Below, one piece after another: positions 33,632 through 42,748 of a stretch of 64,000 nucleotides of DNA. The notes below the pieces were generated by a model. The model was not told where the DNA came from and did not search any database. It was given only the letters and a program-made list of their open reading frames with translations. The stretch comes from Methylotenera_A sp044228245. Its GTDB lineage: Bacteria > Pseudomonadota > Gammaproteobacteria > Burkholderiales > Methylophilaceae. The stretch is taken from the NCBI GenBank assembly GCA_044228245.1, contig JBGAVG010000007.1:62001-126000 (forward strand), given 5' to 3'. The position numbers were made by a program, and so were the translations under genes. Every line of letters begins with the position of its first letter. Position 1 is the first letter of the stretch.

Positions 33632-34036
33632 ATGGCAGTAGAACGTACCCTTAGCATTATCAAACCAGACGCAGTGGCAAAAAACGTGATTGGGCAAATT
33701 TATACCCGTTTTGAAAACGCTGGCTTGAAAATCGTTGCAGCGAAAATGACGCATCTCACGCAGGCCGAAGCAGAAGGCTTTTATGCAGTGCACAAAGCGC
33801 GTCCTTTTTTCAATGATCTGGTGAAATTCATGATTTCTGGCCCTGTGATGATTCAGGCGCTTGAAGGTGAAAACGCAGTATTGAAAAACCGCGAACTGAT
33901 GGGCGCTACCAACCCGAAAGAAGCGGCGCCAGGCACGATCCGCGCGGACTTTGCCGAGAGCATCGATGCGAATGCGGTGCATGGGTCGGATTCGGCTGAG
34001 AATGCGGCCATCGAGATTAAATACTTCTTTGGTTAA
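33632..34036 (+). CDS. ndk: Nucleoside diphosphate kinase
   Basis: Equilibrates NTP and NDP pools by a phospho-histidine mechanism. 134 residues: RTLSIIKPDAVAKNVIGQI, then RPFFNDLVKFMISGPVMIQA, MGATNPKEAAPGTIRADF and the active His in NAVHGSDSAENA. It is a few residues shorter at the C-terminus than the usual 140-143, ending IKYFFG. GGAG lies 7 bases before the ATG. It is the first gene of the plus-strand series to der. Confidence 0.97.
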   Translation: MAVERTLSIIKPDAVAKNVIGQIYTRFENAGLKIVAAKMTHLTQAEAEGFYAVHKARPFFNDLVKFMISGPVMIQALEGENAVLKNRELMGATNPKEAAPGTIRADFAESIDANAVHGSDSAENAAIEIKYFFG

Positions 34037-34063
34037 TCATTCCAGTTTCGTCGTTATGCTGTG

Positions 34064-34131
34064 TTGCGCGCAAAAAAATTTAACCTCACATATAACCTCA
34101 TATGTGTCGGCTTAATTTTTTCACGCGCGCC
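34064..34131. repeat. Nested fold-back between ndk and rlmN
   Basis: TTGCGCGCAAAAAAATTTAA on the left faces TTAATTTTTTCACGCGCG on the right (about 15 matches), and inside them CACATAT (34087-34093) faces ATATGTG. The A- and T-runs next to the GC-rich arm could terminate ndk transcription; the nested layout also resembles the other fold-back repeats in this window. Confidence 0.4.
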
Positions 34132-34178
34132 TTGCCTAACTTAGGAACTGAAATGATTAGAGAGGATAAAAGTCAACA

Positions 34179-35297
34179 TTGACTAACTTGCTGGATTTTA
34201 ATCAACCACAACTCGCCGAGTACTTTGTCGGGCTTGGCGAGAAGCCGTTTCGCGCCAAGCAGATGATGCGCTGGATGCACCATTTTGGCGTAAATGATTT
34301 TGCGCAGATGACCGACATTGCCAAGTCTTTGCGAGAAAAACTGCAAATCGAGGCAGAAATTTCACCGCCGACTGTGCAGCTGGAACAAGTATCAGATGAC
34401 GGCACACGCAAATGGCTTATAGATGTAAATAATAAAGGCGGTACCGATACGGCGAATAGTATTGAAACCGTGTTCATCCCCGAAGATGACCGCGGTACCT
34501 TGTGCATTTCCAGCCAGGTGGGTTGTGCGCTGGCGTGCACATTTTGCAGTACAGGCAGGCAAGGCTTTAACCGCAATCTGAGTGTTTCTGAGATCATTGG
34601 CCAGCTTTGGCTGGCAAACAAATCATTACGTCAGGCCGATGGCTACGACATGCTGCCTGCAAGTGAGCGCATTATATCCAATGTGGTGATGATGGGCATG
34701 GGCGAGCCGCTGACCAATTATGATAACGTGGTGACTGCGATGCAGATCATGCTGGATGACAGCGCGTATGGCTTAAGCCGCCGCCGCGTCACGCTTTCTA
34801 CCAGCGGCATTGTGCCTGCGATGGATAGGTTAAAAGAAGATTGCCCGGTGGCGCTGGCAGTGAGCCTGCATGCGCCTAACGACGCGCTTCGCGACGAGAT
34901 TGTGCCAATCAATAAAAAATATCCGCTTAAAGAATTAATGGCCGCTTGCGAGCGCTATCTGGTGAAAGCGCCACGCGACTTTGTGACGTTTGAATACGTG
35001 ATGCTGGACGGCGTGAACGACACGGTTGAGCACGCGCACCAGTTGCTTGATGTAGTGAAAAACGTGCCATGCAAATTCAATTTGATCCCGTTCAACCCGT
35101 TTCCCAATAGCGGATACGAAACATCTAAACCTAGCCACATCCGTGTGTTCCGTGATATTTTAATGCAGGCGGGTTATGTGGTGACCGTGCGTAAAACGCG
35201 CGGCGAGGACATAGACGCCGCCTGTGGCCAGCTGGCAGGCAAGGTGTTAGATAAAACCAAACGTAGCATGAAAATTCCAATAAAGGCGGTTGCATGA
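34179..35297 (+). CDS. rlmN: 23S rRNA/tRNA adenine-C2 methyltransferase RlmN
   Basis: Radical-SAM enzyme making m2A2503 in 23S rRNA and m2A37 in tRNAs. 372 residues; iron-sulfur CxxxCxxC in ALACTFCSTGRQGFNRN, MGMGEPLTNYDNV, and the two catalytic cysteines (one near the C-terminus in DIDAACGQL). The start is a TTG at 34179 (GAGAGGATAAAAG upstream); no in-frame ATG is available before conserved sequence. It overlaps the pilW-like gene by 4 bases. Confidence 0.96.
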   Translation: MTNLLDFNQPQLAEYFVGLGEKPFRAKQMMRWMHHFGVNDFAQMTDIAKSLREKLQIEAEISPPTVQLEQVSDDGTRKWLIDVNNKGGTDTANSIETVFIPEDDRGTLCISSQVGCALACTFCSTGRQGFNRNLSVSEIIGQLWLANKSLRQADGYDMLPASERIISNVVMMGMGEPLTNYDNVVTAMQIMLDDSAYGLSRRRVTLSTSGIVPAMDRLKEDCPVALAVSLHAPNDALRDEIVPINKKYPLKELMAACERYLVKAPRDFVTFEYVMLDGVNDTVEHAHQLLDVVKNVPCKFNLIPFNPFPNSGYETSKPSHIRVFRDILMQAGYVVTVRKTRGEDIDAACGQLAGKVLDKTKRSMKIPIKAVA

Positions 35298-36061
35298 AGT
35301 TTACTTTAATCAGATTCAGTGGAGTTGTGGTAGCGATGGCTTTAATCAGTGCCTGCGCTACAAGCCCGCAGGGTGGTGCAGATGGTTACGGTGAAACCAA
35401 AGTCACTGCGCGTGCGCGTGCGCATACTGACCTCGGCGCGGCGTATTATCAGCAGAATAAACTGGAAATCGCGCTGGCCGAGTTTAACCATGCTATTCAG
35501 ATTGACCCGGATTATGCACAGGCTTACAACGGCTTGGGGCTGGTATATGCAGCGTTGAACGAGGATGCAAAAGCAGATGCCAGCTTCAAAAAAGCCATTC
35601 AGATTCAGCCAAACAGTTCGGAGTCACATAATAACTATGGCAGTTTTTTATGCTCGCGCAGCCGTTACGATGAATCCATCACACATTTTTTAGAGGCGGT
35701 TAAAAACCCGCTGTATGTCACGCCGAACATAGCTTACGCTAATGCCGGCATCTGTTCGGCACGTAAGAACGATGTCAAAAATGCAGAAATATATCTCAAC
35801 AAGGCGCTGCAAATTCAGCCGCTCACACACTCTGCGGCCACTCAGCTTGCTGAATTGCAATACAAGCGTGGCGATGCAAAGACCGCGCAAAAAACACTGC
35901 AGAATGCACTGCTGTCATCTCCCAGTGCCGAGACTTTATGGCTGGGGATTAAAATCGAGCGCGTACTGGGTGGCAAGGACAATATCGCCAGCTATGCGTT
36001 GCAGTTGCGTCAACAATACCCTGATTCTGAGCAAACGCGATTGCTGCTGAGCGGTCAATAG
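35294..36061 (+). CDS. pilW: Type IV pilus biogenesis/stability lipoprotein PilW (PilF)
   Basis: TPR pilotin that helps the PilQ secretin assemble in the outer membrane. 255 residues, with lipobox ALISAC (Cys21) and about six TPR units, e.g. ARAHTDLGAAYYQQNKLEIA, PDYAQAYNGLGLVYAALNED and SSESHNNYGSFLCSRSRYDE. The position between rlmN and a RodZ-like gene is the usual pilW locus in Betaproteobacteria. Confidence 0.93.
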   Translation: MKFTLIRFSGVVVAMALISACATSPQGGADGYGETKVTARARAHTDLGAAYYQQNKLEIALAEFNHAIQIDPDYAQAYNGLGLVYAALNEDAKADASFKKAIQIQPNSSESHNNYGSFLCSRSRYDESITHFLEAVKNPLYVTPNIAYANAGICSARKNDVKNAEIYLNKALQIQPLTHSAATQLAELQYKRGDAKTAQKTLQNALLSSPSAETLWLGIKIERVLGGKDNIASYALQLRQQYPDSEQTRLLLSGQ

Positions 36062-36102
36062 CGGTGCGTAACCGACATGAGGCTATAAACTAAGGTGACA
36101 TT

Positions 36103-37086
36103 ATGGCGCGTAAACCCAAAGAACCTACCCATAAACCGGAAATGACACAGAACGTATCCACGCAGCCGGAAGAGATGAGTCAGCCTGAACATGACACTTA
36201 CCAGCGTTCCCGCTGTGGCGGCGCCTTGCGCTCGGCGCGCGAAAATCAGGGCTTGACCGTACAGGATATCGCAAACCGGCTCAGGTTGAGTCCCAAACAA
36301 ATCGAAGCGATTGAAGCGGATAATTTTTCAGCGCTTCCGGAGCCGACCATTGTCAGAGGGTTTATCCGCAATTATGCGAAGCTGCTTAAAATCAACATGG
36401 AGCCTCTGCTGGATGCGTATAGCGTGCTTGCACCAAACAGCGCGCCGCATGAGTTTACTATAAAACCCACCTCTAAAATGAAAGTGACCAGCTACGACAA
36501 GCCGAAATCAGGGCGTTACATTTGGGCAGGTCTGATCTTGCTGGCAGGTTTGGGGGCATGGCTGTTTTACCAGAGTTATATCGAAAAGCCCAGCCCGGCT
36601 AAGCCTGCAACTACGCAAAGCAGTGTAGAGCCCTTGCCGCAGGCTGCGCTGCCGGCTGCAGAGCGTACAGCTTCGCCAGAGCAGGTGACCACGCTGGATT
36701 TGCCACCCGCAGCAACTGGCGCAGCGGTTACGACTGAACCTGTGGCGCTTCCCGCAGATGCGAATATAGATAATCCGCTAGCTGCAAATACACCTCCGCC
36801 GGCGCCAACCCCTGTGCCGGCTGAAACGCTTCCGCCCGCGACCATTGGCATGTCCCAGCTGGAATTTAATGCTAGCCAGGAAACATGGGTAAGCGTGGTT
36901 GATGCAACTGGCAAAGAAATTTTCAATAAAACGATATTTGCCGGCAGCCGCGAAAGCGTCGAGGTGTCGCTACCGGTCGATGTTGTGGTGGGTAATGCGG
37001 GTGCCACCAATATCAGCATGAATGGCAAACCGGTCAATCTGGCGCCGCATTCGCGCCAAAATGTCGCACGTATCAGGCTCGAGTAG
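36103..37086 (+). CDS. rodZ: RodZ-like membrane HTH protein (DUF4115)
   Basis: Cytoskeleton-linked protein that couples MreB to the cell wall machinery in rods. 327 residues: N-terminal HTH_25 (GALRSARENQGLTVQDIANR, then LRLSPKQIEAIEADNFSALP), one membrane helix (YIWAGLILLAGLGAWLFYQ, ~residue 147), a long Pro/Ala-rich periplasmic linker, and C-terminal DUF4115 (FNASQETWVSVVDATGKEI and GNAGATNISMNGKPVNL). RBS AAGGTG precedes the ATG. Placed just before ispG as in many Proteobacteria. Confidence 0.9.
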   Translation: MARKPKEPTHKPEMTQNVSTQPEEMSQPEHDTYQRSRCGGALRSARENQGLTVQDIANRLRLSPKQIEAIEADNFSALPEPTIVRGFIRNYAKLLKINMEPLLDAYSVLAPNSAPHEFTIKPTSKMKVTSYDKPKSGRYIWAGLILLAGLGAWLFYQSYIEKPSPAKPATTQSSVEPLPQAALPAAERTASPEQVTTLDLPPAATGAAVTTEPVALPADANIDNPLAANTPPPAPTPVPAETLPPATIGMSQLEFNASQETWVSVVDATGKEIFNKTIFAGSRESVEVSLPVDVVVGNAGATNISMNGKPVNLAPHSRQNVARIRLE

Positions 37087-37101
37087 CATAGGTTCCTAAA
37101 T

Positions 37102-38382
37102 ATGCGGCGTAACTCTTTACAAGTATTGATAGGCCACGTGCCTGTGGGCGGCGGTTTGCAAGGCACCACGCCTGCCCCTGTGGTTGTTCAGAGCATGACC
37201 AACACCGATACCGCCGATGCAAAATCCACCATTCAGCAAGTGTATGAGCTGTGGCAGGCAGGCAGCGAAGTGGTGCGTATTACCGTCAATTCGCCCGAAG
37301 CGGCTGCGCAGGTAGCCAATATCCGCGCTGGGTTGGATGCGCTGGGCTGTAACGTGCCGCTGGTGGGCGATTTTCATTACAACGGCCACAAACTGTTAAG
37401 TGCTTACCCAGATTGTGCGCAGGCTTTGGCCAAATATCGCATCAACCCAGGCAACGTGGGCAAAGGCAGAAAACGCGATGAGCAATTCGCGGCGATGATC
37501 GAGGCGGCAATTCAATACAAAAAATCGGTGCGCATCGGCGTCAACTGGGGTAGTCTGGATCAGGCCAAAATGGCGCAGATGATGGACGATAATGGCAAAT
37601 CACCTAATCCGATGCCATCCGATGAGCTGATGCGCGAGGCACTGATTCAATCGGCGCTCGAAAGCGCGCAGCAAGCCGTAGATATTGGTCTGCAGCCTAA
37701 TCAGATTATTATCTCCTGCAAAGTCAGCAACGTGCAGGATCTGGTCAAAGTGTATCGCGCGCTGGCTAAACGCTGCGATTACCCGCTGCATTTGGGCTTA
37801 ACCGAGGCGGGCATGGGTTCTAAAGGGATTGTTGCTTCTACTGCGGCATTATCGCTGCTATTGCAGGAAGGTATCGGCGATACAATTAGAGTGAGCCTCA
37901 CGCCGGAACCCAACGAATCGCGCACCAAGGAAGTCGTTGTCGCGCAGGAGATCCTGCAGACGATGGGCATTCGCTCATTCACGCCTTTGGTGACAGCTTG
38001 TCCGGGTTGCGGGCGTACGACCAGCACGTATTTCCAGGAACTTGCTATGCAGATTCAGACTTACTTGCGTAATCAAATGCCAGTTTGGCGCAAAAGTTAC
38101 CCAGGTGTGGAAAATATGAACGTGGCCGTGATGGGCTGCGTGGTGAATGGCCCAGGAGAGTCCAAGCTGGCGAATATCGGCATCAGCCTGCCCGGTACGG
38201 GTGAAGTACCGGTCGCGCCGGTATTTGTGGATGGCGAAAAAACCGTGACGCTGAAAGGCGACAATATCGCGCAGGAATTCCAGGCGATTGTTGAAGAGTA
38301 TGTGCAAAAAAACTATGCGGAGGGCGGCAAGCTCCGTACTAATTTAACCCAAAAAACCATTCCAATTTCAGCAGTTAATTAA
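37102..38382 (+). CDS. ispG: 4-hydroxy-3-methylbut-2-enyl diphosphate synthase
   Basis: Iron-sulfur enzyme of the MEP isoprenoid pathway (MEcPP to HMBPP). 426 residues, the long proteobacterial form: PAPVVVQSMTNTDTADAKST, GDFHYNGHKLL, RINPGNVGKG and the cluster cysteines in TACPGCGRTTS and MGCVVNGPGESK. It lies 16 bases after the RodZ-like gene and 8 bases before hisS. Confidence 0.97.
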   Translation: MRRNSLQVLIGHVPVGGGLQGTTPAPVVVQSMTNTDTADAKSTIQQVYELWQAGSEVVRITVNSPEAAAQVANIRAGLDALGCNVPLVGDFHYNGHKLLSAYPDCAQALAKYRINPGNVGKGRKRDEQFAAMIEAAIQYKKSVRIGVNWGSLDQAKMAQMMDDNGKSPNPMPSDELMREALIQSALESAQQAVDIGLQPNQIIISCKVSNVQDLVKVYRALAKRCDYPLHLGLTEAGMGSKGIVASTAALSLLLQEGIGDTIRVSLTPEPNESRTKEVVVAQEILQTMGIRSFTPLVTACPGCGRTTSTYFQELAMQIQTYLRNQMPVWRKSYPGVENMNVAVMGCVVNGPGESKLANIGISLPGTGEVPVAPVFVDGEKTVTLKGDNIAQEFQAIVEEYVQKNYAEGGKLRTNLTQKTIPISAVN

Positions 38383-38390
38383 AATAAAAA

Positions 38391-39653
38391 ATGAATCAAA
38401 AGTTTCAATCCATTAAAGGTTTTTACGACATTCTGCCAGAAGCCACACCGCTGTGGTTTAAGCTCGAAGACACGGCCAGACGCGTACTGGCGCAATATGG
38501 CTACAATAATATCCGCCTACCACTGGTGGAAACCACGGATTTATTCGTTCGCAGCGTGGGCGAGCATACCGATATTGTCGAAAAGGAAATGTATGCGTGG
38601 GAAGACGCGCTGAATGGCGATAAACTCACACTGCGCCCGGAAGGCACGGCGGGCTGTGTACGGGCGGTGGTGCAGCATAGCCTGACTTATAACGGCCCGC
38701 AGCGCTTATGGTACAGCGGCGCGATGTTCCGGCACGAGAACGTGCAAAAAGGCCGCCAGCGCCAGTTTCATCAGATTGGGGTTGAAGCGTTTGGGTTTGA
38801 ATCGCCCGATGTGGATGCCGAGCAGATCGTGTTGTTGGCCAGGCTCTGGCGCGAATTGGGTATTCAGGATGTCGAGCTTCAAATCAACAGCATCGGTGAT
38901 GCGCATGAACGCGCAGCGTATCGCGATACGCTCATTGCTTACTTTGAGCAGCATGCGGAATTGCTGGATGAAGACGCTAAGCGCCGCCTGTATACCAATC
39001 CGCTACGCATTCTGGATAGCAAAAACCCGCGCATGCAGGCCATGTGCGAAGCTGCACCAAAACTCATGGATTGTCTGGGCGAGGCGAGCCGAACCCATTT
39101 TGAAAAACTGTGTCAATTGCTAAGCGATGCTGGCGTGGCCTTCAGCATCAATCACAGGTTGGTGCGTGGGCTGGATTATTACAATCGCACGGTATTTGAA
39201 TGGGTGACCACCAAACTGGGCGCGCAAGGTACGATCGCTGCCGGCGGGCGCTATGACACATTGATAGAGCGACTGGGTGGCGAGCCTGCGCCTGCATGCG
39301 GCTTTGGCATTGGGCTGGAGCGCGTGATCCTGTTAATGCAGGAATATGGAGCGACTGCAACCGATTCGCCGGACATATATTTAGTGAACGTTGGCGAATT
39401 GGCAGAAAAACAGGCTTTTTCTGCCGCAGAAGCCTTGCGCAGTGCAGGTTTTAGCGTGGTATTACATTCTGGCGGTGGCAGTTTTAAATCGCAGATGAAA
39501 AAGGCCGACAGAAGCGGCGCGCGCTACGCGGCGATTTTTGGCGATGACGAGGCGGCGGCGAATGAGATTTCGCTGAAACCCTTGTTGCAAGCGGGAGAGC
39601 AGGTGCGCTGCAAATTAACGGATGTCGCAAACCGGCTAGGGGAATCAACATGA
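38391..39653 (+). CDS. hisS: Histidyl-tRNA synthetase
   Basis: Class II synthetase charging tRNA-His. 420 residues: motif 1 around VLAQYGYNNIRLPLVETTDL, motif 2 PQRLWYSGAMFRHENVQKGR, histidine-specific loops LVRGLDYYNRTVFEW and GTIAAGGRYDTLIERLGG, motif 3 ACGFGIGLERVILLM, and C-terminal anticodon-binding domain. It overlaps the next gene (SIMPL protein) by 4 bases, an insertion in the normally direct hisS-yfgM order. Confidence 0.98.
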   Translation: MNQKFQSIKGFYDILPEATPLWFKLEDTARRVLAQYGYNNIRLPLVETTDLFVRSVGEHTDIVEKEMYAWEDALNGDKLTLRPEGTAGCVRAVVQHSLTYNGPQRLWYSGAMFRHENVQKGRQRQFHQIGVEAFGFESPDVDAEQIVLLARLWRELGIQDVELQINSIGDAHERAAYRDTLIAYFEQHAELLDEDAKRRLYTNPLRILDSKNPRMQAMCEAAPKLMDCLGEASRTHFEKLCQLLSDAGVAFSINHRLVRGLDYYNRTVFEWVTTKLGAQGTIAAGGRYDTLIERLGGEPAPACGFGIGLERVILLMQEYGATATDSPDIYLVNVGELAEKQAFSAAEALRSAGFSVVLHSGGGSFKSQMKKADRSGARYAAIFGDDEAAANEISLKPLLQAGEQVRCKLTDVANRLGEST

Positions 39654-40405
39654 ACGAACAAAATCAGTTTTCAAAAGCCATTGTTGTGCTGGGCTTGCTG
39701 CTGGCCATCGGCATGGCGACTGCGGCGTTTATTTTGGGCGTGCAGGCCAAGCGCGCGGTTTCCGGGCAGCAATCCATCACGGTCAAAGGCCTGGCCGAGA
39801 AGCCGATCAGGGCGGACAGCGCGGAATGGACGCTCAATATCGCCGTGACCGATGCCACGCAGCGCGGCGCGTTACAAAAACTGGCCGCGGAGCGTAAGGT
39901 ACTGGAAGATTTCTTAGTGAAACAAGGTCTGCCCCAAGACAGCATTACGGTGGATGTGGAAAACATTTACGACCACTATGACGAGGTGTTTGTTAAAGAC
40001 ACGCCGCGCCAGGTACGTAACGGCTATGACGGCAGCCAGAGCATTCGTGTTGCGAGCAGGGATTTAGCTAAAATCACGCAGGCCAACAAAGCCTTGTTGC
40101 AATTGCGTGCGGATAATCATCCGGTCACCGCGCAGCCGCCGAATTACCTGGTGGGCAATCTGGAAGAAATCAAAATGTCGCTGATTGCGGATGCCACCAA
40201 AAATGCCCGCACGCGTGCCACTGAGTTTGTCAAGCAGGACGGCGTGAAAGTGGGCGTCATGAAATCGGCCTCGCAAGGCGCATTCTATATCCTGCCTGTG
40301 GGCGGCGGCGAAGACAGCGACAACAGTTACGGCGGCGTTTACGATAAATCGACCATTGATAAGACGGCGCGGGTGGTAGTGACGATTGTTTACAATATCG
40401 AATAG
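39650..40405 (+). CDS. SIMPL (DUF541) domain protein, membrane-anchored
   Basis: 251 residues with one N-terminal signal-anchor helix (AIVVLGLLLAIGMATAAFIL) and a periplasmic SIMPL/DUF541 domain: SITVKGLAEKPIRADSAEWT, VDVENIYDHYDEVF, GYDGSQSIRVASRDLAKIT and the C-terminal VVVTIVYNIE. The family includes BP26/OMP28 and E. coli YggE; roles are poorly defined, with reports on oxidative stress. It overlaps hisS by 4 bases and precedes the Opp-like ATPase by 3, so it is in the operon. Confidence 0.88.
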   Translation: MNEQNQFSKAIVVLGLLLAIGMATAAFILGVQAKRAVSGQQSITVKGLAEKPIRADSAEWTLNIAVTDATQRGALQKLAAERKVLEDFLVKQGLPQDSITVDVENIYDHYDEVFVKDTPRQVRNGYDGSQSIRVASRDLAKITQANKALLQLRADNHPVTAQPPNYLVGNLEEIKMSLIADATKNARTRATEFVKQDGVKVGVMKSASQGAFYILPVGGGEDSDNSYGGVYDKSTIDKTARVVVTIVYNIE

Positions 40406-40408
40406 ATA

Positions 40409-41245
40409 ATGCCCGAAATATTAAATATTCAGAACCTAAGCATTACACCCAAAAATGCGCCGGATCGCCTTTTGGTGAACAATATTTCGCTGTCGTTATC
40501 GGCCGGAAAAACTACATGTATCGTGGGCGAATCTGGCAGCGGCAAAAGCCTGACTGCACTCAGCATCATGGGCTTGCTTTCGTCGCAGTTGCAAGCGCAA
40601 GGTAGTATACAGTTTCAGGGGCAAGCGCTTACGCGCCTTGATAATAAAGCCATGCAGGGCATACGCGGTGCAAAAATCGGCATGATTTTTCAGGAACCGA
40701 TGACTTCATTAAATCCGGTTCTGACGGTCGGATATCAAATAGGTGAATCACTTACTGCACACTTGGGCTTAAAGGGCGCAGGTCTGAAACTGCGAGTAGA
40801 GAGCTTGCTGCAGCAGGTCGGCATTCCGATCGAGCGCGCCAACAGCTACCCTGACGAGCTTTCTGGGGGGCAGCGCCAGCGCGTGATGATTGCCATGAGC
40901 ATTGCGTGCGAGCCCGCACTGCTGATTGCCGACGAGCCAACCACCGCGCTGGATGTGACGGTGCAGGCACAGATTCTGCAGTTGCTGGATGAACTGAAAA
41001 CCCGCATGAATATGGCGATGCTGTTTATTACGCATGATTTCGGGGTGGTGGCGGATATCGCGGATGATGTGATTGTGATGTTTCGTGGCGAGATTGTGGA
41101 AACCGGCACCAAACATGAAGTGTTGCATAAGCCAAAACATCCTTACACCAAAGCATTATTGGCCTGCGTGCCAGATGCTGAAGGTAAAAAGCAGCTGAAG
41201 CCGATTGATTACGCCTGGCTGAACGACAAGAAAGCTGCGGCATGA
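40409..41245 (+). CDS. Oligopeptide/dipeptide-type ABC transporter ATPase (OppD/DppD-like)
   Basis: 278-residue ABC ATPase. Walker A GESGSGKSLTALS, Q-loop MIFQEPMTSLNPV, signature LSGGQRQRVMIAMS, Walker B LLIADEPTTALDVTVQAQIL and H-loop ITHDFG, with the C-terminal oligopeptide extension TGTKHEVLHKPKHPYTKALL. It lacks the Cys-rich FeS-like tail of some OppD proteins. No permease or binding protein is near, so the substrate cannot be named. It overlaps the second ATPase by 4 bases. Confidence 0.88.
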   Translation: MPEILNIQNLSITPKNAPDRLLVNNISLSLSAGKTTCIVGESGSGKSLTALSIMGLLSSQLQAQGSIQFQGQALTRLDNKAMQGIRGAKIGMIFQEPMTSLNPVLTVGYQIGESLTAHLGLKGAGLKLRVESLLQQVGIPIERANSYPDELSGGQRQRVMIAMSIACEPALLIADEPTTALDVTVQAQILQLLDELKTRMNMAMLFITHDFGVVADIADDVIVMFRGEIVETGTKHEVLHKPKHPYTKALLACVPDAEGKKQLKPIDYAWLNDKKAAA

Positions 41246-42039
41246 GCGACATTATTCTGCAGGCCAATCATCTGGCTAAAACCTTTCAGCAGCGCAGCGG
41301 ACGCTTTGGCTTTGGCAGTACGCAAATCAAGGCTTTGGACGATGTGAGCATTGCATTGAGGGCGGGTTCTACGCTTGCGGTAGTGGGTGAATCTGGCAGC
41401 GGTAAATCCACGCTGGCGCGTTGTCTGTTACAATTACACCCTTTCGACAGTGGCGAAGTGCTGTTTCAAGGGCAGGATCTTGCCAAACTCAGCGGTCAGG
41501 CGCTGCGTGATATGCGTAAGCATCTGCAAATGGTGTTCCAGGATCCGTTTGCATCGCTGAATCCGCGTATGCGGGTAGGCGAAATCGTCGGTGAAGGCTT
41601 ATTGATTCATGGCCTGGGCAATGTTGCGGAGCAGAAAGAAAAGGTGCAGCAGATGCTTGAGCGTGTCGGGCTCGAGGCAGCAGATGCGCAAAAATATCCA
41701 CACCAGTTCTCGGGCGGACAACGGCAGCGCATCGGCATTGCGCGAGCTTTGGTGCTGTCGCCCAAGGTGGTGGTGTGTGATGAACCGGTTTCCGCGCTGG
41801 ATGTATCGGTGCAGGCGCAGATATTACTGTTGCTCAAGGAGTTGCAGCAGGAGATGAATCTGAGCTACATTTTTATCAGCCACGATTTGCGCGTGGTGCG
41901 GCATATTGCCGACGAAATGGTAGTGATGCATCAAGGCAGGATTGTGGAGCAGGGCAAGGTGGTAGACATTTACAATGCACCGCAACAGCCCTACACGCAG
42001 CAGTTGTTAAATGCAATTCCGGGCCGGAAAGCGGCTTAA
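41242..42039 (+). CDS. Oligopeptide/dipeptide-type ABC transporter ATPase (OppF/DppF-like)
   Basis: 265-residue ABC ATPase, partner of the previous one. Walker A GESGSGKSTLARCLL, Q-loop MVFQDPFASLNPRMRV, signature FSGGQRQRIGIARAL, Walker B VVVCDEPVSALDVSVQAQIL and H-loop ISHDLRVV. The end VVDIYNAPQQPYTQQLLNAI is OppF-like. The pair resembles the two halves of YejF. The membrane partners must be coded elsewhere, as none is present between hisS and der. Confidence 0.88.
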   Translation: MSDIILQANHLAKTFQQRSGRFGFGSTQIKALDDVSIALRAGSTLAVVGESGSGKSTLARCLLQLHPFDSGEVLFQGQDLAKLSGQALRDMRKHLQMVFQDPFASLNPRMRVGEIVGEGLLIHGLGNVAEQKEKVQQMLERVGLEAADAQKYPHQFSGGQRQRIGIARALVLSPKVVVCDEPVSALDVSVQAQILLLLKELQQEMNLSYIFISHDLRVVRHIADEMVVMHQGRIVEQGKVVDIYNAPQQPYTQQLLNAIPGRKAA

Positions 42040-42075
42040 AATTTTGAGATAGAAAACTTAGTTAGAAAGAAAAGC

Positions 42076-42702
42076 ATGGCATACGATTTAGAAGAGCAAG
42101 AGCAGTTAGACGAATTCAAAGCATGGTGGAAAAAGAACGGCAGCATGGTCACCAATCTGGCATTGGCTGCCTTGATAGCCTATTCTGCCTGGCAAGGCTA
42201 TCATTGGTTTCAGAATAAAAAAGCAGCGGAGGCTTCCGGTTTATATCAGACCTTGGTCGTGACCGATTTGGCCAAAACCGCCGAAATCAAAGCGCAATCT
42301 GCCAAGTTGATGGAAGATTTTGAAGGCACGCCTTACGCCGGCCGTGCAGCGGTGTTTGCGGCCAAAGCCAACTTTGCCGCGAATGACAGCAAAAGCGCCA
42401 AGGCTCAACTTGAATGGGCGGTTGAAAACGCAAAAGAAAGCGCTGTTCAGGCGATTGCAGGCCTGCAGCTGGCTGGCATTCTGTTTGAAGAAAAAAATTA
42501 CGATGAGGCGCAAAAAGTGCTCGCCGCAATTAATGACAAAGGTTATGAGGGGTTGAAGGCAAACCTGCAAGGCGATGTCCTGCTGGCGCAAGGCAAGCAT
42601 GCGGAAGCAAAAAAAGCCTACCAAACCGCTCTGGAAAACCTGGATAGCCAGGGCAGAATGCATCAATATACACAGCAAAAGCTTGAGTCGCTTGGTGTTT
42701 AA
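42076..42702 (+). CDS. yfgM: YfgM-family TPR protein (SecYEG ancillary)
   Basis: 208 residues: short cytosolic N-terminus (DLEEQEQLDEFKAWWKKNG), one membrane helix (MVTNLALAALIAYSAWQGY), then periplasmic TPR-like helices with SAKLMEDFEGTPYAGRAAVF and QGDVLLAQGKHAEAKKAYQT. In E. coli YfgM works with PpiD at the SecYEG translocon. Its usual place between hisS and bamB is kept here, apart from the inserted SIMPL/ABC genes upstream. Confidence 0.9.
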   Translation: MAYDLEEQEQLDEFKAWWKKNGSMVTNLALAALIAYSAWQGYHWFQNKKAAEASGLYQTLVVTDLAKTAEIKAQSAKLMEDFEGTPYAGRAAVFAAKANFAANDSKSAKAQLEWAVENAKESAVQAIAGLQLAGILFEEKNYDEAQKVLAAINDKGYEGLKANLQGDVLLAQGKHAEAKKAYQTALENLDSQGRMHQYTQQKLESLGV

Positions 42703-42748
42703 TTGGACGTTTAATTTAATCTTTGATGTGAGCTGATTACCAGTATTT

